64,000 nucleotides of DNA from Fischerella sp. PCC 9605 (GCF_000517105.1 NZ_KI912151.1:186001-250000); one strand, 5' to 3'. Shown: positions 36,220-46,434, counted from the first letter of the stretch. Translations and numbers: made by a program. Notes: a model not told the origin generated them from the letters alone.

Positions 36220-36848
36220 ACTTCAGCGACTTTTTCCTGATCAAATACGCCTCGGACATCCTCGAACGTACCTTGGAACACTTACTGCTAGTAGTAATTT
36301 CTATTGGTATTGCCACTATTGTAAGTATACCGTTAGGCATATTAATTACCCGCCAAAAGTCACTGCGTCAACCGATTTTGGGCATTGCAAATATCCTGCA
36401 AACTATTCCCAGTTTGGCACTATTTGGCTTACTCATTCCTGTACCTGTAATTGGCGGCATTGGCACAAACCCTGCTATTATTGCCTTATCTTTGTATTCT
36501 TTATTACCCATCATTCGCAATACTTATGTTGGCATCATTGGCGTCGATCCAGCCATTCGGGAAGCTGGACGCGGGATGGGGATGACAGATAGACAATTGC
36601 TATTACAAGTAGAAATTCCCTTGGCAATGGGAGTGATTTTGGCGGGAGTGCGAGTAGCGACAGTGATTGCTATTGGCATTGCTACTATTGCAGCAGCAAT
36701 TGGTGCTGGTGGTTTGGGAGAGCTGATATTTCGTGGTATTACCACGGTGAATAATCAATTAATATTAGCTGGTGCGATTCCTGCGGCAGTAATTGCCTTA
36801 CTCGCTGATTTGGGTATTGGTTGGCTGGAAAAACAATTAAAAATTTAG
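36216..36848 (+). CDS. Osmoprotectant ABC transporter permease (OpuCB/YehW type)
   Basis: A 210-residue membrane permease with five to six helices. Its start ATG 36216 overlaps the ATPase stop as ATGA, implying translational coupling; an earlier frame start at 36195 is less likely. The BPD permease EAA-like loop is EAGRGMGMTDRQLLLQVEIPLAMG, and NILQTIPSLALFGLLIPV is the usual OpuC-type segment. Partner of the adjacent ATPase and the lipoprotein at 36995. Confidence 0.92.
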   Translation: MNFSDFFLIKYASDILERTLEHLLLVVISIGIATIVSIPLGILITRQKSLRQPILGIANILQTIPSLALFGLLIPVPVIGGIGTNPAIIALSLYSLLPIIRNTYVGIIGVDPAIREAGRGMGMTDRQLLLQVEIPLAMGVILAGVRVATVIAIGIATIAAAIGAGGLGELIFRGITTVNNQLILAGAIPAAVIALLADLGIGWLEKQLKI

Positions 36849-36990
36849 TTGTTTGTTGTTTGTTGTGTTGTCTGTTGTTTGTTGTACCCTACTCTACGAG
36901 AAGCCGAGTAAAGCGCGTCTATGGAAAAATCAACTACCAACTACCTACCAACTACCAACTAACAACCACCAACAAAATCTACTAACTACC
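36849..36990. repeat. STRR and GTAGACGC-like repeats
   Basis: TTGTTTG heptamers (36849-36885), a GAGAAGCCGAGTAAAGCGCGTC segment, then CTACCAA-type heptamers to 36990. The lipoprotein start codon lies just after the array, so the permease-lipoprotein spacing has been enlarged by repeats. Confidence 0.75.
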
Positions 36991-36994
36991 CTCA

Positions 36995-37888
36995 ATGAAA
37001 AAATTTTTTACCTTTTGCCTTTTAACTTTTGCCTTGGTAGTTGTACTTGCGAGTTGCCAACCTTCCTCTAATGGTGGTGGTGATATTGTTGTTGCGTCGA
37101 AAGATTTTACTGAGCAAGACATCTTAGGGGAACTTTTAGCCCAGCAGATTGAAGCAACAACTAATTTGAAAGTTGAACGCAAGCTACATCTGGGAGGTTC
37201 GTTTGTCTGTCATCAGGCCCTCACCGCTGGGCAAGTGGATGCCTATGTTGAGTACACAGGAACAGCTTTTACTGCCATCCTGAAACAACAAGCAATCAGT
37301 GATCCTCAGGCTGTTTATCAACGAATACAACAAGCTTACAGCAAGCAGTTTGCCCTAGAGGTGGCTGAGCCTTTAGGCTTTGAAAATACCTACGCTATTA
37401 TTGTGCGCGGAGACGATGCAAGGCGCTTAAATCTGCAAACCATTTCACAAGCAGCTAAATATACACCCCAGTGGCAAGGAGGTTTCTACTACGAGTTCGT
37501 CGAACGCGAAGATGGATTGCCTGGATTGTCAAAGGCTTACGAGCTAAAATTTGCTAAACCACCCCGCTTGATGGATATGGGGCTAATGTATCGAGCACTA
37601 CTGCAAGGCATGGTAGACATAGTCGCAGGCAACTCAACTGATGCACAAATTGCCCGTTTAGATTTACTGGTGCTAAAGGACGATAAGCAATATTTTCCTC
37701 CTTATGAAGCCGTTCCAATTGTGCGAAAAGAAACATTGACAAAATATCCACAACTAAGAAAAGCTATATCCCAACTTGCTGGGCGTATTTCTGCTGACGA
37801 AATGCGGCAATTGAATTATCTAGTAGAGGGAGAGTTACGTGACATTAAAGAAGTTGTCAGTGAGTTTAGAAAAGCTAAGAAATTATAG
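36995..37888 (+). CDS. Osmoprotectant ABC transporter substrate-binding lipoprotein (OpuCC/OsmF type)
   Basis: A 297-residue lipoprotein: residues 1-21 form a lipoprotein signal with lipobox LASC. The mature domain is the OpuAC/OpuCC fold, with VVASKDFTEQDILGELLAQ, DAYVEYTGTAF, GMVDIVAGNSTDAQI and PPYEAVPIVRK, the signatures of the glycine betaine/choline/ectoine binding family. It delivers the substrate to the permease encoded upstream. Ligand choice cannot be read from the sequence. Confidence 0.92.
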   Translation: MKKFFTFCLLTFALVVVLASCQPSSNGGGDIVVASKDFTEQDILGELLAQQIEATTNLKVERKLHLGGSFVCHQALTAGQVDAYVEYTGTAFTAILKQQAISDPQAVYQRIQQAYSKQFALEVAEPLGFENTYAIIVRGDDARRLNLQTISQAAKYTPQWQGGFYYEFVEREDGLPGLSKAYELKFAKPPRLMDMGLMYRALLQGMVDIVAGNSTDAQIARLDLLVLKDDKQYFPPYEAVPIVRKETLTKYPQLRKAISQLAGRISADEMRQLNYLVEGELRDIKEVVSEFRKAKKL

Positions 37889-37972
37889 TTTTGCCAATTG
37901 AATAATACAGATTGTTACACTATCCCATTGTATTGAGAAATTATGTCAAAACTTGAACTGTATCCTTTATCC

Positions 37973-38117
37973 ACCTTCTGCTTTCCGCCGAAGGTATAAA
38001 TAATTATTTTGTAGCGAAGCCTTCTGACAGGAGCCATAGGGGTTTAAGAACCCGTCTTACAGGCAGTCTTTAATCAGGTAGGGCAGAATCTCCATGTGAT
38101 TCCCTTCTGCCTTTTTT
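37973..38117 (+). ncRNA. Candidate structured RNA with terminator upstream of FecCD genes
   Basis: Three helices can form in 145 nt: ACCTTC/GAAGGT (37973-37978 with 37990-37995), GGGTT-TAAG-AACCC (38040-38053), and GGCAGAATC...GATT..CTGCC (38082-38111) followed by T6 at 38112-38117. The last is a convincing intrinsic terminator. It lies 190 nt after the osmoprotectant lipoprotein and 165 nt before the FecCD permease. It could be an attenuator or riboswitch for the permeases, or a free small RNA. I see no cobalamin B12 box (GCCACTG) or other known aptamer core. Confidence 0.45.
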
Positions 38118-38282
38118 AATCTTTTTGAAAAAGGAGAAATAGCTACATAATAATGTAATGTATATATAATTTATCAATAAAGATTCTCAACTTAATGATT
38201 AGAAAGCTGTTAACTATTGAGAGTGCCAATTAAAAAAACAAATAACCAGTAGAGTGTAATATTTTCAAGTGACAGCAAGATA

Positions 38283-39314
38283 ATGATAAAAGCGACCACA
38301 GTCTCATCTAGAGGATTGAAAAAGCCACCAATGTCAGCCTTATTTGGTCTGGTTCTGGGACTTGTTATCCTGCTAATTTGCTTGGTATACAGTGTCACGC
38401 TGGGTGCAGCAGAAATACCTCTAGATCAGATTTTGACATCCTTTATAAACTTTGACGGTTCCTATGAACACTTAGTCATCCAGACTGTCAGATTACCGCG
38501 CGTGCTCATTGCTATCCTTGTAGGTTCAGCGCTTGCAGTTTCTGGAGCGTTAATGCAGGGTTTGACGCGAAACCCCTTAGCAGATCCAGGGATTTTGGGT
38601 ATTGAGTCGGGAGCAGCACTGGCTGTAGTTGCAACAATTTTTATTGTTGGCAGTTCATCCGTTAGTATTTTAACCATTGTGGCCTTTTTGGGTGCAGGAG
38701 CCACAGCGATATTAGTTTACTTCCTTGGTTCTCTGGGAAGAGGAGGAGCTACCCCACTGAATCTGACAGTTGCGGGTGCGGCGATGACGGCTCTGATTTC
38801 TTCTCTCACTACTGCTATCCTGATCGTCAGTCAACGAACCCTAGAAGAAATTAGATTTTGGTTAGCTGGTTCATTGGCTGGCCGCGATGCTAACATACTC
38901 TTCCAAGCGCTACCTTTCGTCGTGATTGGATTAGTAGTTGCTTTTGCCCTTGGTAGGCAGATTACTACTATGAGTCTAGGTGAAGATGTGGCCAAAGGCT
39001 TAGGTCAACAGACAGCTTTGATCAAGATCATTACTGCCATTAGCGTAATTTTACTAGCAGGAAGTTCAGTGTCTCTTGCGGGGCCAATTGGTTTTATTGG
39101 CTTAGTTGTTCCCCATATTGTGAGATTTTTTATTAAAGCCGATTATCGTTGGATCTTACCTTATTCTGCAATTGCGGGTGCAATTTTACTCCTAGTAGCA
39201 GACATTGCTGCACGTGTGTTGCTCAAACCACAGGAGTTACCTGTGGGTGTAATGACAGCACTGATTGGTGCTCCCTTTTTTGTGTATCTGGCTAAGTCAA
39301 AGGTGAAAAAATGA
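38283..39314 (+). CDS. FecCD-family ABC permease (siderophore/B12 type), first of pair
   Basis: A 343-residue inner-membrane permease with about ten helices. Family features: [41 protein letters not shown] near residues 75-115, the ATPase-contact region [13 protein letters not shown], and [16 protein letters not shown]. Such permeases import Fe3+-siderophores, haem or cobalamin. It overlaps the next permease gene by 4 bp (ATGA), so the two form a heterodimer. No binding protein or ATPase lies nearby. Confidence 0.93.
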   Translation: MIKATTVSSRGLKKPPMSALFGLVLGLVILLICLVYSVTLGAAEIPLDQILTSFINFDGSYEHLVIQTVRLPRVLIAILVGSALAVSGALMQGLTRNPLADPGILGIESGAALAVVATIFIVGSSSVSILTIVAFLGAGATAILVYFLGSLGRGGATPLNLTVAGAAMTALISSLTTAILIVSQRTLEEIRFWLAGSLAGRDANILFQALPFVVIGLVVAFALGRQITTMSLGEDVAKGLGQQTALIKIITAISVILLAGSSVSLAGPIGFIGLVVPHIVRFFIKADYRWILPYSAIAGAILLLVADIAARVLLKPQELPVGVMTALIGAPFFVYLAKSKVKK

Positions 39315-40351
39315 AGTTGGATTGGCTAGTCATCCGTTCCCAGGCAATATCTTTCCGCATCGACCGACGTGTACCAGTCATACTGCTATGTTTGGCGGTA
39401 GTGATTGTAGTAGCGATGGTAATGAATTTAGGGCGGGGAGAATATCCAATTTCGCCTTTGGATATCGTCAAAACTTCATTGGGTTTGGATACGGGAAACC
39501 CAGATCATGCTTTTGTGATTCACAATCTGCGTCTGCCACGTACTCTTGTTGCTTTTATGGTGGGAGTGGCACTGGCAATTTCTGGCACTATCTTCCAAGG
39601 TCTAACACATAATCCTCTAGCTGACCCTGGTATTATTGGCATCAATGCCGGGGCGAGTCTGATGGCAGTTACAGTAATTATACTGTTTCCTTCAGCACCA
39701 ATTTACACTTTGCCTCTATCAGCCTTTGCTGGTGCTTTGCTTATGGCTGTTTTAATTTACTTGCTGGCTTGGAACAAAGGTAGTTCCCCGATTCGATTAA
39801 TTTTGATGGGTATTGGTTTATCTGCGATCGCCAGCGCTATAACCAGCTTGATGATTACTTTTGGGAATATTTATGACGTTAGTAATGCTTTGGTTTGGTT
39901 AGCTGGCAGTGTCTACGGGCGTACGAGTGAGCAAGTATTTTCCTTATTACCCTGGTTAGTTATTTTTGTACCAATGGCTTTGATACTGGCAAGACATTTG
40001 AATGCTCTGAACTTGGGGGATGATGTAGCAAAAAGTCTAGGTAGTCGTGTGGAGTGGCAACGTGGTTTACTAGTGCTGGTGGGTGTAGCCTTGGCTGCTG
40101 CGGGAGTCGCTACCGCCGGTATGATTGGCTTTATCGGTTTAATAGCACCTCATTTAGGACGACAGTTAGTAGGTGCAACCCATGAAGGTTTAATTCCTAC
40201 CTCAGCACTGTTGGGGGGAATAATTGTTGTTGTAGCAGACTTGGTGGGACGGACGCTGTTTGCACCGATTGAACTTCCTTGTGGGGTGGTAACTGCTGTT
40301 GTTGGCGCTCCCTATTTTCTGTATTTATTAATTCGTAACCGTAAAAAATGA
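39311..40351 (+). CDS. FecCD-family ABC permease, second of pair
   Basis: A 346-residue paralogue of the preceding permease: [66 protein letters not shown] and the end segment [23 protein letters not shown]. Start ATG 39311 overlaps the previous stop. The pair would form the heterodimeric channel of an iron-siderophore or B12 importer, relying on ATPase and binding protein encoded elsewhere. Confidence 0.93.
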   Translation: MKLDWLVIRSQAISFRIDRRVPVILLCLAVVIVVAMVMNLGRGEYPISPLDIVKTSLGLDTGNPDHAFVIHNLRLPRTLVAFMVGVALAISGTIFQGLTHNPLADPGIIGINAGASLMAVTVIILFPSAPIYTLPLSAFAGALLMAVLIYLLAWNKGSSPIRLILMGIGLSAIASAITSLMITFGNIYDVSNALVWLAGSVYGRTSEQVFSLLPWLVIFVPMALILARHLNALNLGDDVAKSLGSRVEWQRGLLVLVGVALAAAGVATAGMIGFIGLIAPHLGRQLVGATHEGLIPTSALLGGIIVVVADLVGRTLFAPIELPCGVVTAVVGAPYFLYLLIRNRKK

Positions 40352-40829
40352 AAGGCGTTGCTGAATTGGCGTATGAATTTTATTTTGTCATGCTGTAGAC
40401 GCTTCACTTTCGTACCCTACGGCAAGGCTTCGCCTACAGAATGACAATTCATATCTTGATTCAGCAACATCCAATATTTTTATTTACTTTTCCGTGTGAA
40501 TATTAAGAATTATAAAATTTAATTGCATCATAAGTTTTTTCTACCTATGTATGCAAGAATGTTAAGAAAATCTTAAAGGCATACCTCGATATCTTTATCA
40601 TTTACCTGCAAATGCATTTTAGCTTTCAACAAGCAGGACTTTTTAAATTTATTTATGTAAGCTTTACTAGCTTTTTCATCAAAATCGGCGCACGATTTAA
40701 ATGTTTTAAATGTCGATAAACCAAGGCTGAAAATACTTTGCCTAAAGGCGCTAACAAGCATCTACCACAATTATATATCTGTATAGAGAGCGTCTACAAG
40801 AGTCAGTAACAATAAACAGGGACTCTCGC
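40352..40829. other. 478-bp intergenic region
   Basis: Contains an inverted dispersed repeat at about 40386-40450 (CATGCTGTAGACGC... GGCTTCGCCTACAGAATGAC). The remaining part is AT-rich. A 62-codon minus-strand frame (40573-40761) has no recognised family and no good ribosome site, so I do not call it a gene. The kinase promoter must lie in the last 100 bp. Confidence 0.55.
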
Positions 40830-42653
40830 ATGAATATCAATCCATCGGAATCAACCGCAGAGTTAGCACAAGCATCGTGTCACAATTTCCAAATCGGTAC
40901 AGATTTTCATGACTGGAATAATCAACTAATCGGAGCGATCGCTCAAAAGATTTGCCAATCTCTAGATTTAGATACGATTCTCGCTCAAACAGTAACAGAG
41001 ATACGGCGATTTTTGTTGAGCGATCGCGTTTTAATTTACCGCTTAGAGTCTGATGGTGGTGGAACAATAGTTGCAGAATCAACTATTGCTCCTGGTATTC
41101 CCTTGTTGGGAAAAAATATTCAAGACTCCTGCTTTAGCGAAAAACACGTCGAACGCTACAAACGCGGTTGTATTCAAATTGTGGAAGATATTTATGCAGC
41201 CGGGCTACACCCTTGCCAGATTGATTTCCTTGCTTCTTTGCAAGTGAGGGCTAACTTGGTAGTGCCAATTTTGTTTGGGCAAGATTTATGGGGGCTGTTA
41301 ATTACCCAGCACTGTTGTCAACCACGACAATGGCAGCAAACAGAAATCGACTTGCTTAAGCAGTTGGCAACCCAAATCGGCATTGCCATCCAAAATGCAC
41401 AACTGCATCAGCAGGTACAGTATTTGCAAAGTCAACTTAAGTTGCAGCAGTCTGAAGCCGTGGTGCGATATATTACTGAATTAATCCGCGATCGTCTAGA
41501 TGCAGAAGAGGTTTTAAAAAGAGTTACTAGTGAATTGGCACGGGTATTGCAAGTTGAGCGTTGCCAAATTGAATTATATAACGCTAACCATACCATTGCT
41601 ACCATTGCCCATGAGTACGCCACCATCCCTCCCCCCTGCCAGAAAATGACGCGACAAGTTGCAAACTTCCCAGAACTATATCAACCACTATTGCACAAAC
41701 AACCTTTGCAAGTAGGGGAAGTTGTGCGTGGCTGGAACCCTAGATTAGTTGTCATGACACAGCTAGCTTGTCCGATTTTCGACGCACAAGCAGTCATGGG
41801 AAATATCTGGTTAACCAAAGCAACCCAAAAAGTATTTGAGGAATGGGAAATTCAACTAGTGCAGCAGGTGGCAAATCAATGCGCGATCGCCATTCGCCAA
41901 GCTCGACTTTACCAACTAGCGCAGACACAAGTAAGTGAACTCGAAAAACTTGAGAACCTCAAACATGAATTTCTCAGATCCCTTTCCCATGAACTGCGAA
42001 CGCCAATCACTAGTATCAGCCTTGCCGTCCAAACTCTGGAAGCAATTATCAATCAAGAAACAGTATTAGATACAGAATTAGTATCGCAACTGTTGCAGAT
42101 TCTACACAACGAGTGTGAACGAGAAAGCAAGTTAATTAACGATTTGCTCATGCTCACCTATCTAGAAGCCGAAGCTGAAACTTTGACTGTAATCGTAATT
42201 GACATCAAAACCTGGCTTCCTCCCATTATCGAGTCTTTTCGAGAACTCACTACTTGTCAGCAGCAGCAGTTAATTTTGCATATCGCCGATGAACTCCCGC
42301 TCTTAGAAACAGATATTACTGATTTAGAACGTATTATGACTGAGTTGCTTAATAATGCCTGCAAGTATACACCAGCGGGTGAGACTATTACTGTTGCCGT
42401 TTCTGCAACCCCTCAAGTCGTGCAGATTAGCATCAGTAATTCTGGAGTTCAAATTGCTACTAATGAACTGGCACGCATTTTCGATCCCTTTTACCGTATT
42501 CCCAAGCATGACCCTTGGAAATATGGTGGTAGCGGGTTGGGATTGGCATTAGTGCAGAAACTGGCTAAACATTTAAAAGCTTCAATTCGTGTCGAAAGCA
42601 CAGCAGCTTCTACTACTTTCACCCTACTCTTACCAAGAGCGATCGCCGCATGA
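40830..42653 (+). CDS. GAF-GAF sensor histidine kinase, cyanobacteriochrome-like first GAF
   Basis: A 607-residue soluble histidine kinase. GAF1 (about 35-185) is of the phytochrome/cyanobacteriochrome type: it has a DSCF box (Cys101, the DxCF second-Cys position) and Cys129 at the bilin-attachment position, where the usual Cys-His is Cys-Gln (PCQIDFL). GAF2 (about 210-375) is an ordinary GAF. HisKA has His387 in SLSHELRTP; the HATPase has NNACKYTPAG (N box) and YGGSGLGLALVQ. There is no receiver domain, so a separate regulator must exist. ATG 40830 follows GGGA. It stands alone between long spacers. Confidence 0.9.
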   Translation: MNINPSESTAELAQASCHNFQIGTDFHDWNNQLIGAIAQKICQSLDLDTILAQTVTEIRRFLLSDRVLIYRLESDGGGTIVAESTIAPGIPLLGKNIQDSCFSEKHVERYKRGCIQIVEDIYAAGLHPCQIDFLASLQVRANLVVPILFGQDLWGLLITQHCCQPRQWQQTEIDLLKQLATQIGIAIQNAQLHQQVQYLQSQLKLQQSEAVVRYITELIRDRLDAEEVLKRVTSELARVLQVERCQIELYNANHTIATIAHEYATIPPPCQKMTRQVANFPELYQPLLHKQPLQVGEVVRGWNPRLVVMTQLACPIFDAQAVMGNIWLTKATQKVFEEWEIQLVQQVANQCAIAIRQARLYQLAQTQVSELEKLENLKHEFLRSLSHELRTPITSISLAVQTLEAIINQETVLDTELVSQLLQILHNECERESKLINDLLMLTYLEAEAETLTVIVIDIKTWLPPIIESFRELTTCQQQQLILHIADELPLLETDITDLERIMTELLNNACKYTPAGETITVAVSATPQVVQISISNSGVQIATNELARIFDPFYRIPKHDPWKYGGSGLGLALVQKLAKHLKASIRVESTAASTTFTLLLPRAIAA

Positions 42654-43087
42654 ACAACGCAAATGCAGAATATTAGTAAAATTTAATACTTCATTTAAGT
42701 ATGTCCCCATAACAGTCAAATACTGTTAAATGTCGAAAATGTATCAAAAAAACAGTAAAGATTAGTAATATAAAACACAAACTTTTCATGTAATATTCTG
42801 TAGAAAGTGTTATATTCCATTTGTAGATACAATTTCAAGCAAGCAAGTAAAATCAACAGTATTATGTAGGAATTTTAAGATTTTGGTGGAGATTATTGCT
42901 GTGGCAAAAATTCAGTACTAGTAAGTAAGTTTACATAATTATACATATTTATACTACTGAATCTTAGTGACTCCTCCTTTGTAGCGACTGCCGAGCGTAA
43001 AGCTTTACGCCGTACAGTGATAAATATCCAACAATCAACAAACAATAAATTTAAGAGAATTGCCTAAATCAGGAACTTGGAAAAATT
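42654..43087. other. 434-bp AT-rich intergenic region
   Basis: No gene. Positions 42921-42934 match GTA-N8-TAC, the NtcA core, but the nearest TATACT (42950) is only 15 nt away, closer than the usual 22-23, so I do not call it. A GCGTAAAGCTTTACGC palindrome lies at about 42995-43010. The rest is the leader of the peptidoglycan-binding protein gene. Confidence 0.5.
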
Positions 43088-44494
43088 ATGGAAACCATTG
43101 TATATCTTCATCTTGCTTCTGTTTACGAAGCATCTGAAAGCACTGGTGTTGTTCCTGTCCGAGTTAATTATAAATTTTTTACTAACTTGAATTGGCAGAA
43201 GTTATCCAGTGGTGCAGCGATGCGGTTTTTTTCTATAGCATTGACTTTGGCAGTTTTAAATATAGCAGGCCAAGCATTAGCACTTGAGAGAGGTGATAGC
43301 GGCCCTGAAGTTGCGAACGTCCAGAGATGTTTGCAAAGGTTAGGTTACTACAATGGCCCAGTGAATGGTAGGTTCGGCCCTTTAACTGAAAGTGCCGTGA
43401 GACAATTTCAACGTGCGAAGGGAATTGATGCTATTGGCCTGGTAGGGCCGCAAACTCAACAAGCACTACAAGCAGGCTGTCACAGCAAAAGCAATGTTCT
43501 CAAAGTCGGTAGCAGAGGGCCAGCAGTTACACGGCTGCAACAAAATTTACAGACTTTAGGGTTTTATGATGGCCCGATCACCGGCTATTTTGGTCAAGAA
43601 ACGCGGCGGGCAGTGATTAGATTCCAGCAATATGCTGGATTGCGTGCTGATGGTATTGCTGGTGCTAGCACATTACAAGCAATACGTGCTGACTTCAGTG
43701 CAAAACCAAATAATGGTTATGGCGGTGATCTTGATAGCGAGGTTGATAACTATCCCAATGCCCTCAACGAAGGTGACGCAGGGCCTGAAGTATTACAACT
43801 GCAAAGAAGTTTGTCGCAGTTGGGTTATTTTCGAGCCAACCCCACTGGTAATTTTGGTTATGTTACTAAAGATGCTGTAGTGCGCTTCCAGCGAGATTAC
43901 GGACTAACACCCAATGGCATTGTCGATGCACGAACCTGGACAGCAATATCCAGTGCTTCAGGAAATGGAAACTCTGCAATTGTAAATCCAACACCTATAA
44001 ATCCAACACCTGTACATTCTACAAATGCAAATTATGGTTGTTCGCCAACTAGTGGTTATATCTGTCTGGGTGAAACCAGTCAGCGAGTGGTAGCCATACA
44101 ACAAAGTCTACTAGAGCAAGGATTCTTCAGAGGGGAGGTTACAGGCTACTATGGTGTAGCAACTAGAGATGCTGTGGTGCAATTTCAGCGAGCTGTAGGA
44201 CTGAACCCGACTGGATTTGTAGATTTTCAAACTTGGCAAGCCTTAGGATTGAGTAATAATGGCACTCCTGTAGTAACACATCCTGTTGCCAAGAATCGCT
44301 ATGTAGTAATCGTGCCAATTCGCGATTCTGAGACTCTCGACGAAGTTCGCCAGTATGTACCCGAAGCTTTTGCAGCTAAATCCAAATTGGGAAGTTATGT
44401 GAATGCAGGAGCATTTCCCGATCGCTCTCAAGCCGAAAAGCACTCTCGATTTTTACGCGATCGCGGTTTTGATGCACGGGTAGAATACTTTTAA
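43088..44494 (+). CDS. Peptidoglycan-binding repeat protein with SPOR-like C-terminus
   Basis: A 468-residue envelope protein. It starts METIVYLHLASVYE, an unusual N-terminus that recurs in Nostocales homologues, and has a hydrophobic segment near residues 50-66. Four PG_binding_1 repeats follow (about 68-130, 138-195, 225-283 and 318-385), each with the G..GPEV..LQ..L..LG...G...G.FG..T..AV..FQ pattern. Residues 400-468 (NRYVVIVPIRDSETLDEV ... AGAFPDRSQAEKHSRFLRDR) resemble a SPOR domain that binds denuded septal glycan. It likely attaches to the cell wall. A terminator follows 20 bp after the stop. Confidence 0.9.
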   Translation: METIVYLHLASVYEASESTGVVPVRVNYKFFTNLNWQKLSSGAAMRFFSIALTLAVLNIAGQALALERGDSGPEVANVQRCLQRLGYYNGPVNGRFGPLTESAVRQFQRAKGIDAIGLVGPQTQQALQAGCHSKSNVLKVGSRGPAVTRLQQNLQTLGFYDGPITGYFGQETRRAVIRFQQYAGLRADGIAGASTLQAIRADFSAKPNNGYGGDLDSEVDNYPNALNEGDAGPEVLQLQRSLSQLGYFRANPTGNFGYVTKDAVVRFQRDYGLTPNGIVDARTWTAISSASGNGNSAIVNPTPINPTPVHSTNANYGCSPTSGYICLGETSQRVVAIQQSLLEQGFFRGEVTGYYGVATRDAVVQFQRAVGLNPTGFVDFQTWQALGLSNNGTPVVTHPVAKNRYVVIVPIRDSETLDEVRQYVPEAFAAKSKLGSYVNAGAFPDRSQAEKHSRFLRDRGFDARVEYF

Positions 44495-44513
44495 TTAAGA
44501 AAGATAACCATAG

Positions 44514-44548
44514 ATCCCCGATTTACTTGAGGAAGTCGGGGATTTTAT
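44514..44548 (+). terminator. Rho-independent terminator
   Basis: ATCCCCGA and TCGGGGAT form an 8-bp stem, extended by partial pairing in the loop, followed by TTTTATTC. A variant of the dispersed hairpin at 6374. Confidence 0.7.
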
Positions 44549-44659
44549 TCTTAGCAAAATCACCCACTTGGATGAAGTTTTATCGGTGCTACTATTAATA
44601 AATAAAATATCAATACTAACCAAATCAAGTAAAATTTTACCTACAATCTGCTTGCGTTT

Positions 44660-45220
44660 ATGAAATGGTATAATGAGCCACCTACGTGGGAACATCAAGA
44701 GAGTATTATCACCGTTACTTCCGGAGCAAAAACAGATTTTTGGCGTAGAACTCATTACTGCGTTCGTGACAACGGTCACTTTTATTATCAAGAAGTTACA
44801 GGTGATTTTACTACCAAAGTCAAAATTATCGGCAAGTATCAAAATTCATCTGACCACGCAGGATTAATGATTCGTGTGGATGAGAAAACCTGGTTAAAAT
44901 CTGGTGTTGAATTTGTCAACAACATGCAGTATATCAGTGCAGTTGTCACGCGCAATGATTCTGAATGGTCAGTTGTGCCATTAGGAAAAAATCCTGATTG
45001 GTTGTGGTTGCGTTTGCAGCGAAGAGGTAGCACTGTAGAAGTGCAATATTCACTGGATGGTAAAGAATACAACATACTGAAGACTACAGACTTGACTGAG
45101 AAAGAAACAGTGCAGGTAGGATTGGTATGTGCATGTCCAGAAGACGATGGTTTCCAAGTGACTTTTGAGGATTTTCAGATTGAAACTATGAACAGTCAAT
45201 TAGAAGGGGCGAAGCTGTGA
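44660..45220 (+). CDS. DUF1349 family protein (concanavalin-like fold)
   Basis: A 186-residue DUF1349 protein: KWYNEPPTWE at the start, TDFWRRTHYCVRDNGHFYY, DHAGLMIRVDEKTWLKSGVEF, and DWLWLRLQRRGSTVEVQYS. The family adopts a beta-sandwich related to sugar-binding lectins such as YesU and is usually cytoplasmic with an unknown role. No signal peptide. ATG 44660. Confidence 0.85.
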   Translation: MKWYNEPPTWEHQESIITVTSGAKTDFWRRTHYCVRDNGHFYYQEVTGDFTTKVKIIGKYQNSSDHAGLMIRVDEKTWLKSGVEFVNNMQYISAVVTRNDSEWSVVPLGKNPDWLWLRLQRRGSTVEVQYSLDGKEYNILKTTDLTEKETVQVGLVCACPEDDGFQVTFEDFQIETMNSQLEGAKL

Positions 45221-45484
45221 GGCTTTTAATTTTCCCATTTAGACAGATGGGGTGATGGAGAGATGGGGAGAAGATTTGACATTTTTCCCCAAATTTAAAA
45301 GGATGCAAATTGTAAGCGCAACAGCTTAACAACAGCAATTACTGAAATAGTGAGTGTGTTTTAATACTGTTAATAACACAAAAATATTTTTTGAAAATAT
45401 CAATAAAGCTGCCACCAGATTAGTCAAGGCCACATTTGCCAGTACAATAACTTGGCATTGCAGGAAGCTAGAGGTTAAACAATA

Positions 45485-46357
45485 ATGGCTGAAGCTCGGA
45501 TTGGAATTATTGGTGGCAGCGGTTTATACAAAATGGATGCCCTCAAAGATGTAGAAGAGGTGCAAATTCAAACACCCTTTGGTTCACCTTCTGATGCTTT
45601 GATTTTGGGAGCTTTGGAAGGGACACGGGTAGCTTTTTTAGCACGTCATGGACGCAATCATACGCTTTTACCTTCAGAGTTGCCTTTTCGTGCCAATATC
45701 CATGCGATGAAGCAATTGGGTGTGGAGTATTTAATTTCAGCAAGTGCGGTAGGTTCTTTAAAGGCAGAAACGAAACCGCTAGATATGGTAGTTCCCAATC
45801 AGTTTATTGACAGAACAAAAAATCGAGTGTCCACCTTTTTCGGGGAAGGAATTGTTGCTCACATTGCTTTTGGCGATCCCGTTTGTCAGAATTTGGCTGG
45901 TGTTTTAGCAGATGCGATCGCTTCTTTGGATTTACCAGATGTAACTCTACATCGCGGCGGTACGTATGTATGCATGGAAGGCCCGGCATTTTCCACCAAA
46001 GCAGAATCCAATCTTTACCGCAGTTGGGGTGCAACAGTCATCGGGATGACGAATTTACCAGAGGCCAAACTGGCAAGGGAAGCAGAAATTGCCTATGCAA
46101 CCTTAGCGCTGGTAACTGACTATGATTGTTGGCATCCAGATCACGACAGCGTGACAGTAGAGATGGTAGTGAGTAATTTACAACGCAATGCCGTCAATGC
46201 ACAGAAAGTCATTCAAGAAACAGTGCGGCGTTTGAGTGATAATCCGCCACCTAGTGTAGCCCATTCGGCGTTGAAGTATGCGATTTTGACACCGTTGGAG
46301 AAAGTACCAATGGAGACGAAGGAGAAATTAGATTTGTTGTTGAAGAAGTATTTGTAG
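45485..46357 (+). CDS. mtnP: S-methyl-5'-thioadenosine phosphorylase
   Basis: A 290-residue enzyme that phosphorolyses 5'-methylthioadenosine to adenine and methylthioribose-1-phosphate in methionine salvage. Motifs: [38 protein letters not shown] (phosphate and ribose), [33 protein letters not shown] and TDYDCWH, the Asp pair that selects 6-amino purines as in MTAP. The preceding 264-bp spacer holds a short GATGGGGTGATGGAGAGATGGGG repeat near 45245. It converges with the beta-lactamase gene across an inverted repeat. Confidence 0.95.
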   Translation: MAEARIGIIGGSGLYKMDALKDVEEVQIQTPFGSPSDALILGALEGTRVAFLARHGRNHTLLPSELPFRANIHAMKQLGVEYLISASAVGSLKAETKPLDMVVPNQFIDRTKNRVSTFFGEGIVAHIAFGDPVCQNLAGVLADAIASLDLPDVTLHRGGTYVCMEGPAFSTKAESNLYRSWGATVIGMTNLPEAKLAREAEIAYATLALVTDYDCWHPDHDSVTVEMVVSNLQRNAVNAQKVIQETVRRLSDNPPPSVAHSALKYAILTPLEKVPMETKEKLDLLLKKYL

Positions 46358-46365
46358 AAACTATT

Positions 46366-46434
46366 CTTTGTGTCTTGGTGTCTTGGTGGTTCAAAAATAA
46401 ATCTTATTAACCACAAAGGCACAAAGACACCAAG
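46366..46434. repeat. STRR inverted repeat between convergent genes
   Basis: CTTTGTGTCTTGGTGTCTTG at 46366 onwards and AACCACAAAGGCACAAAGAC at 46409 onwards form imperfect 26-bp arms around an AT loop. The same element lies at 54967 between another convergent pair. Confidence 0.8.

Noticed and set aside
37973-38117. Cobalamin riboswitch ahead of the FecCD permeases
   Set aside because: No B12 box or matching core; kept only as an unassigned structured RNA.
40573-40761. 62-codon minus-strand frame (starts MLVSAFRQ)
   Set aside because: Lys-rich composition from AT-rich DNA, no recognisable family, no ribosome-binding site; could be revisited if conserved in relatives.
42921-42934. GTA-N8-TAC NtcA-like site
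   Set aside because: Only one weak match, with the nearest TAN3T box 15 nt away instead of about 22; chance match in AT-rich DNA is likely.
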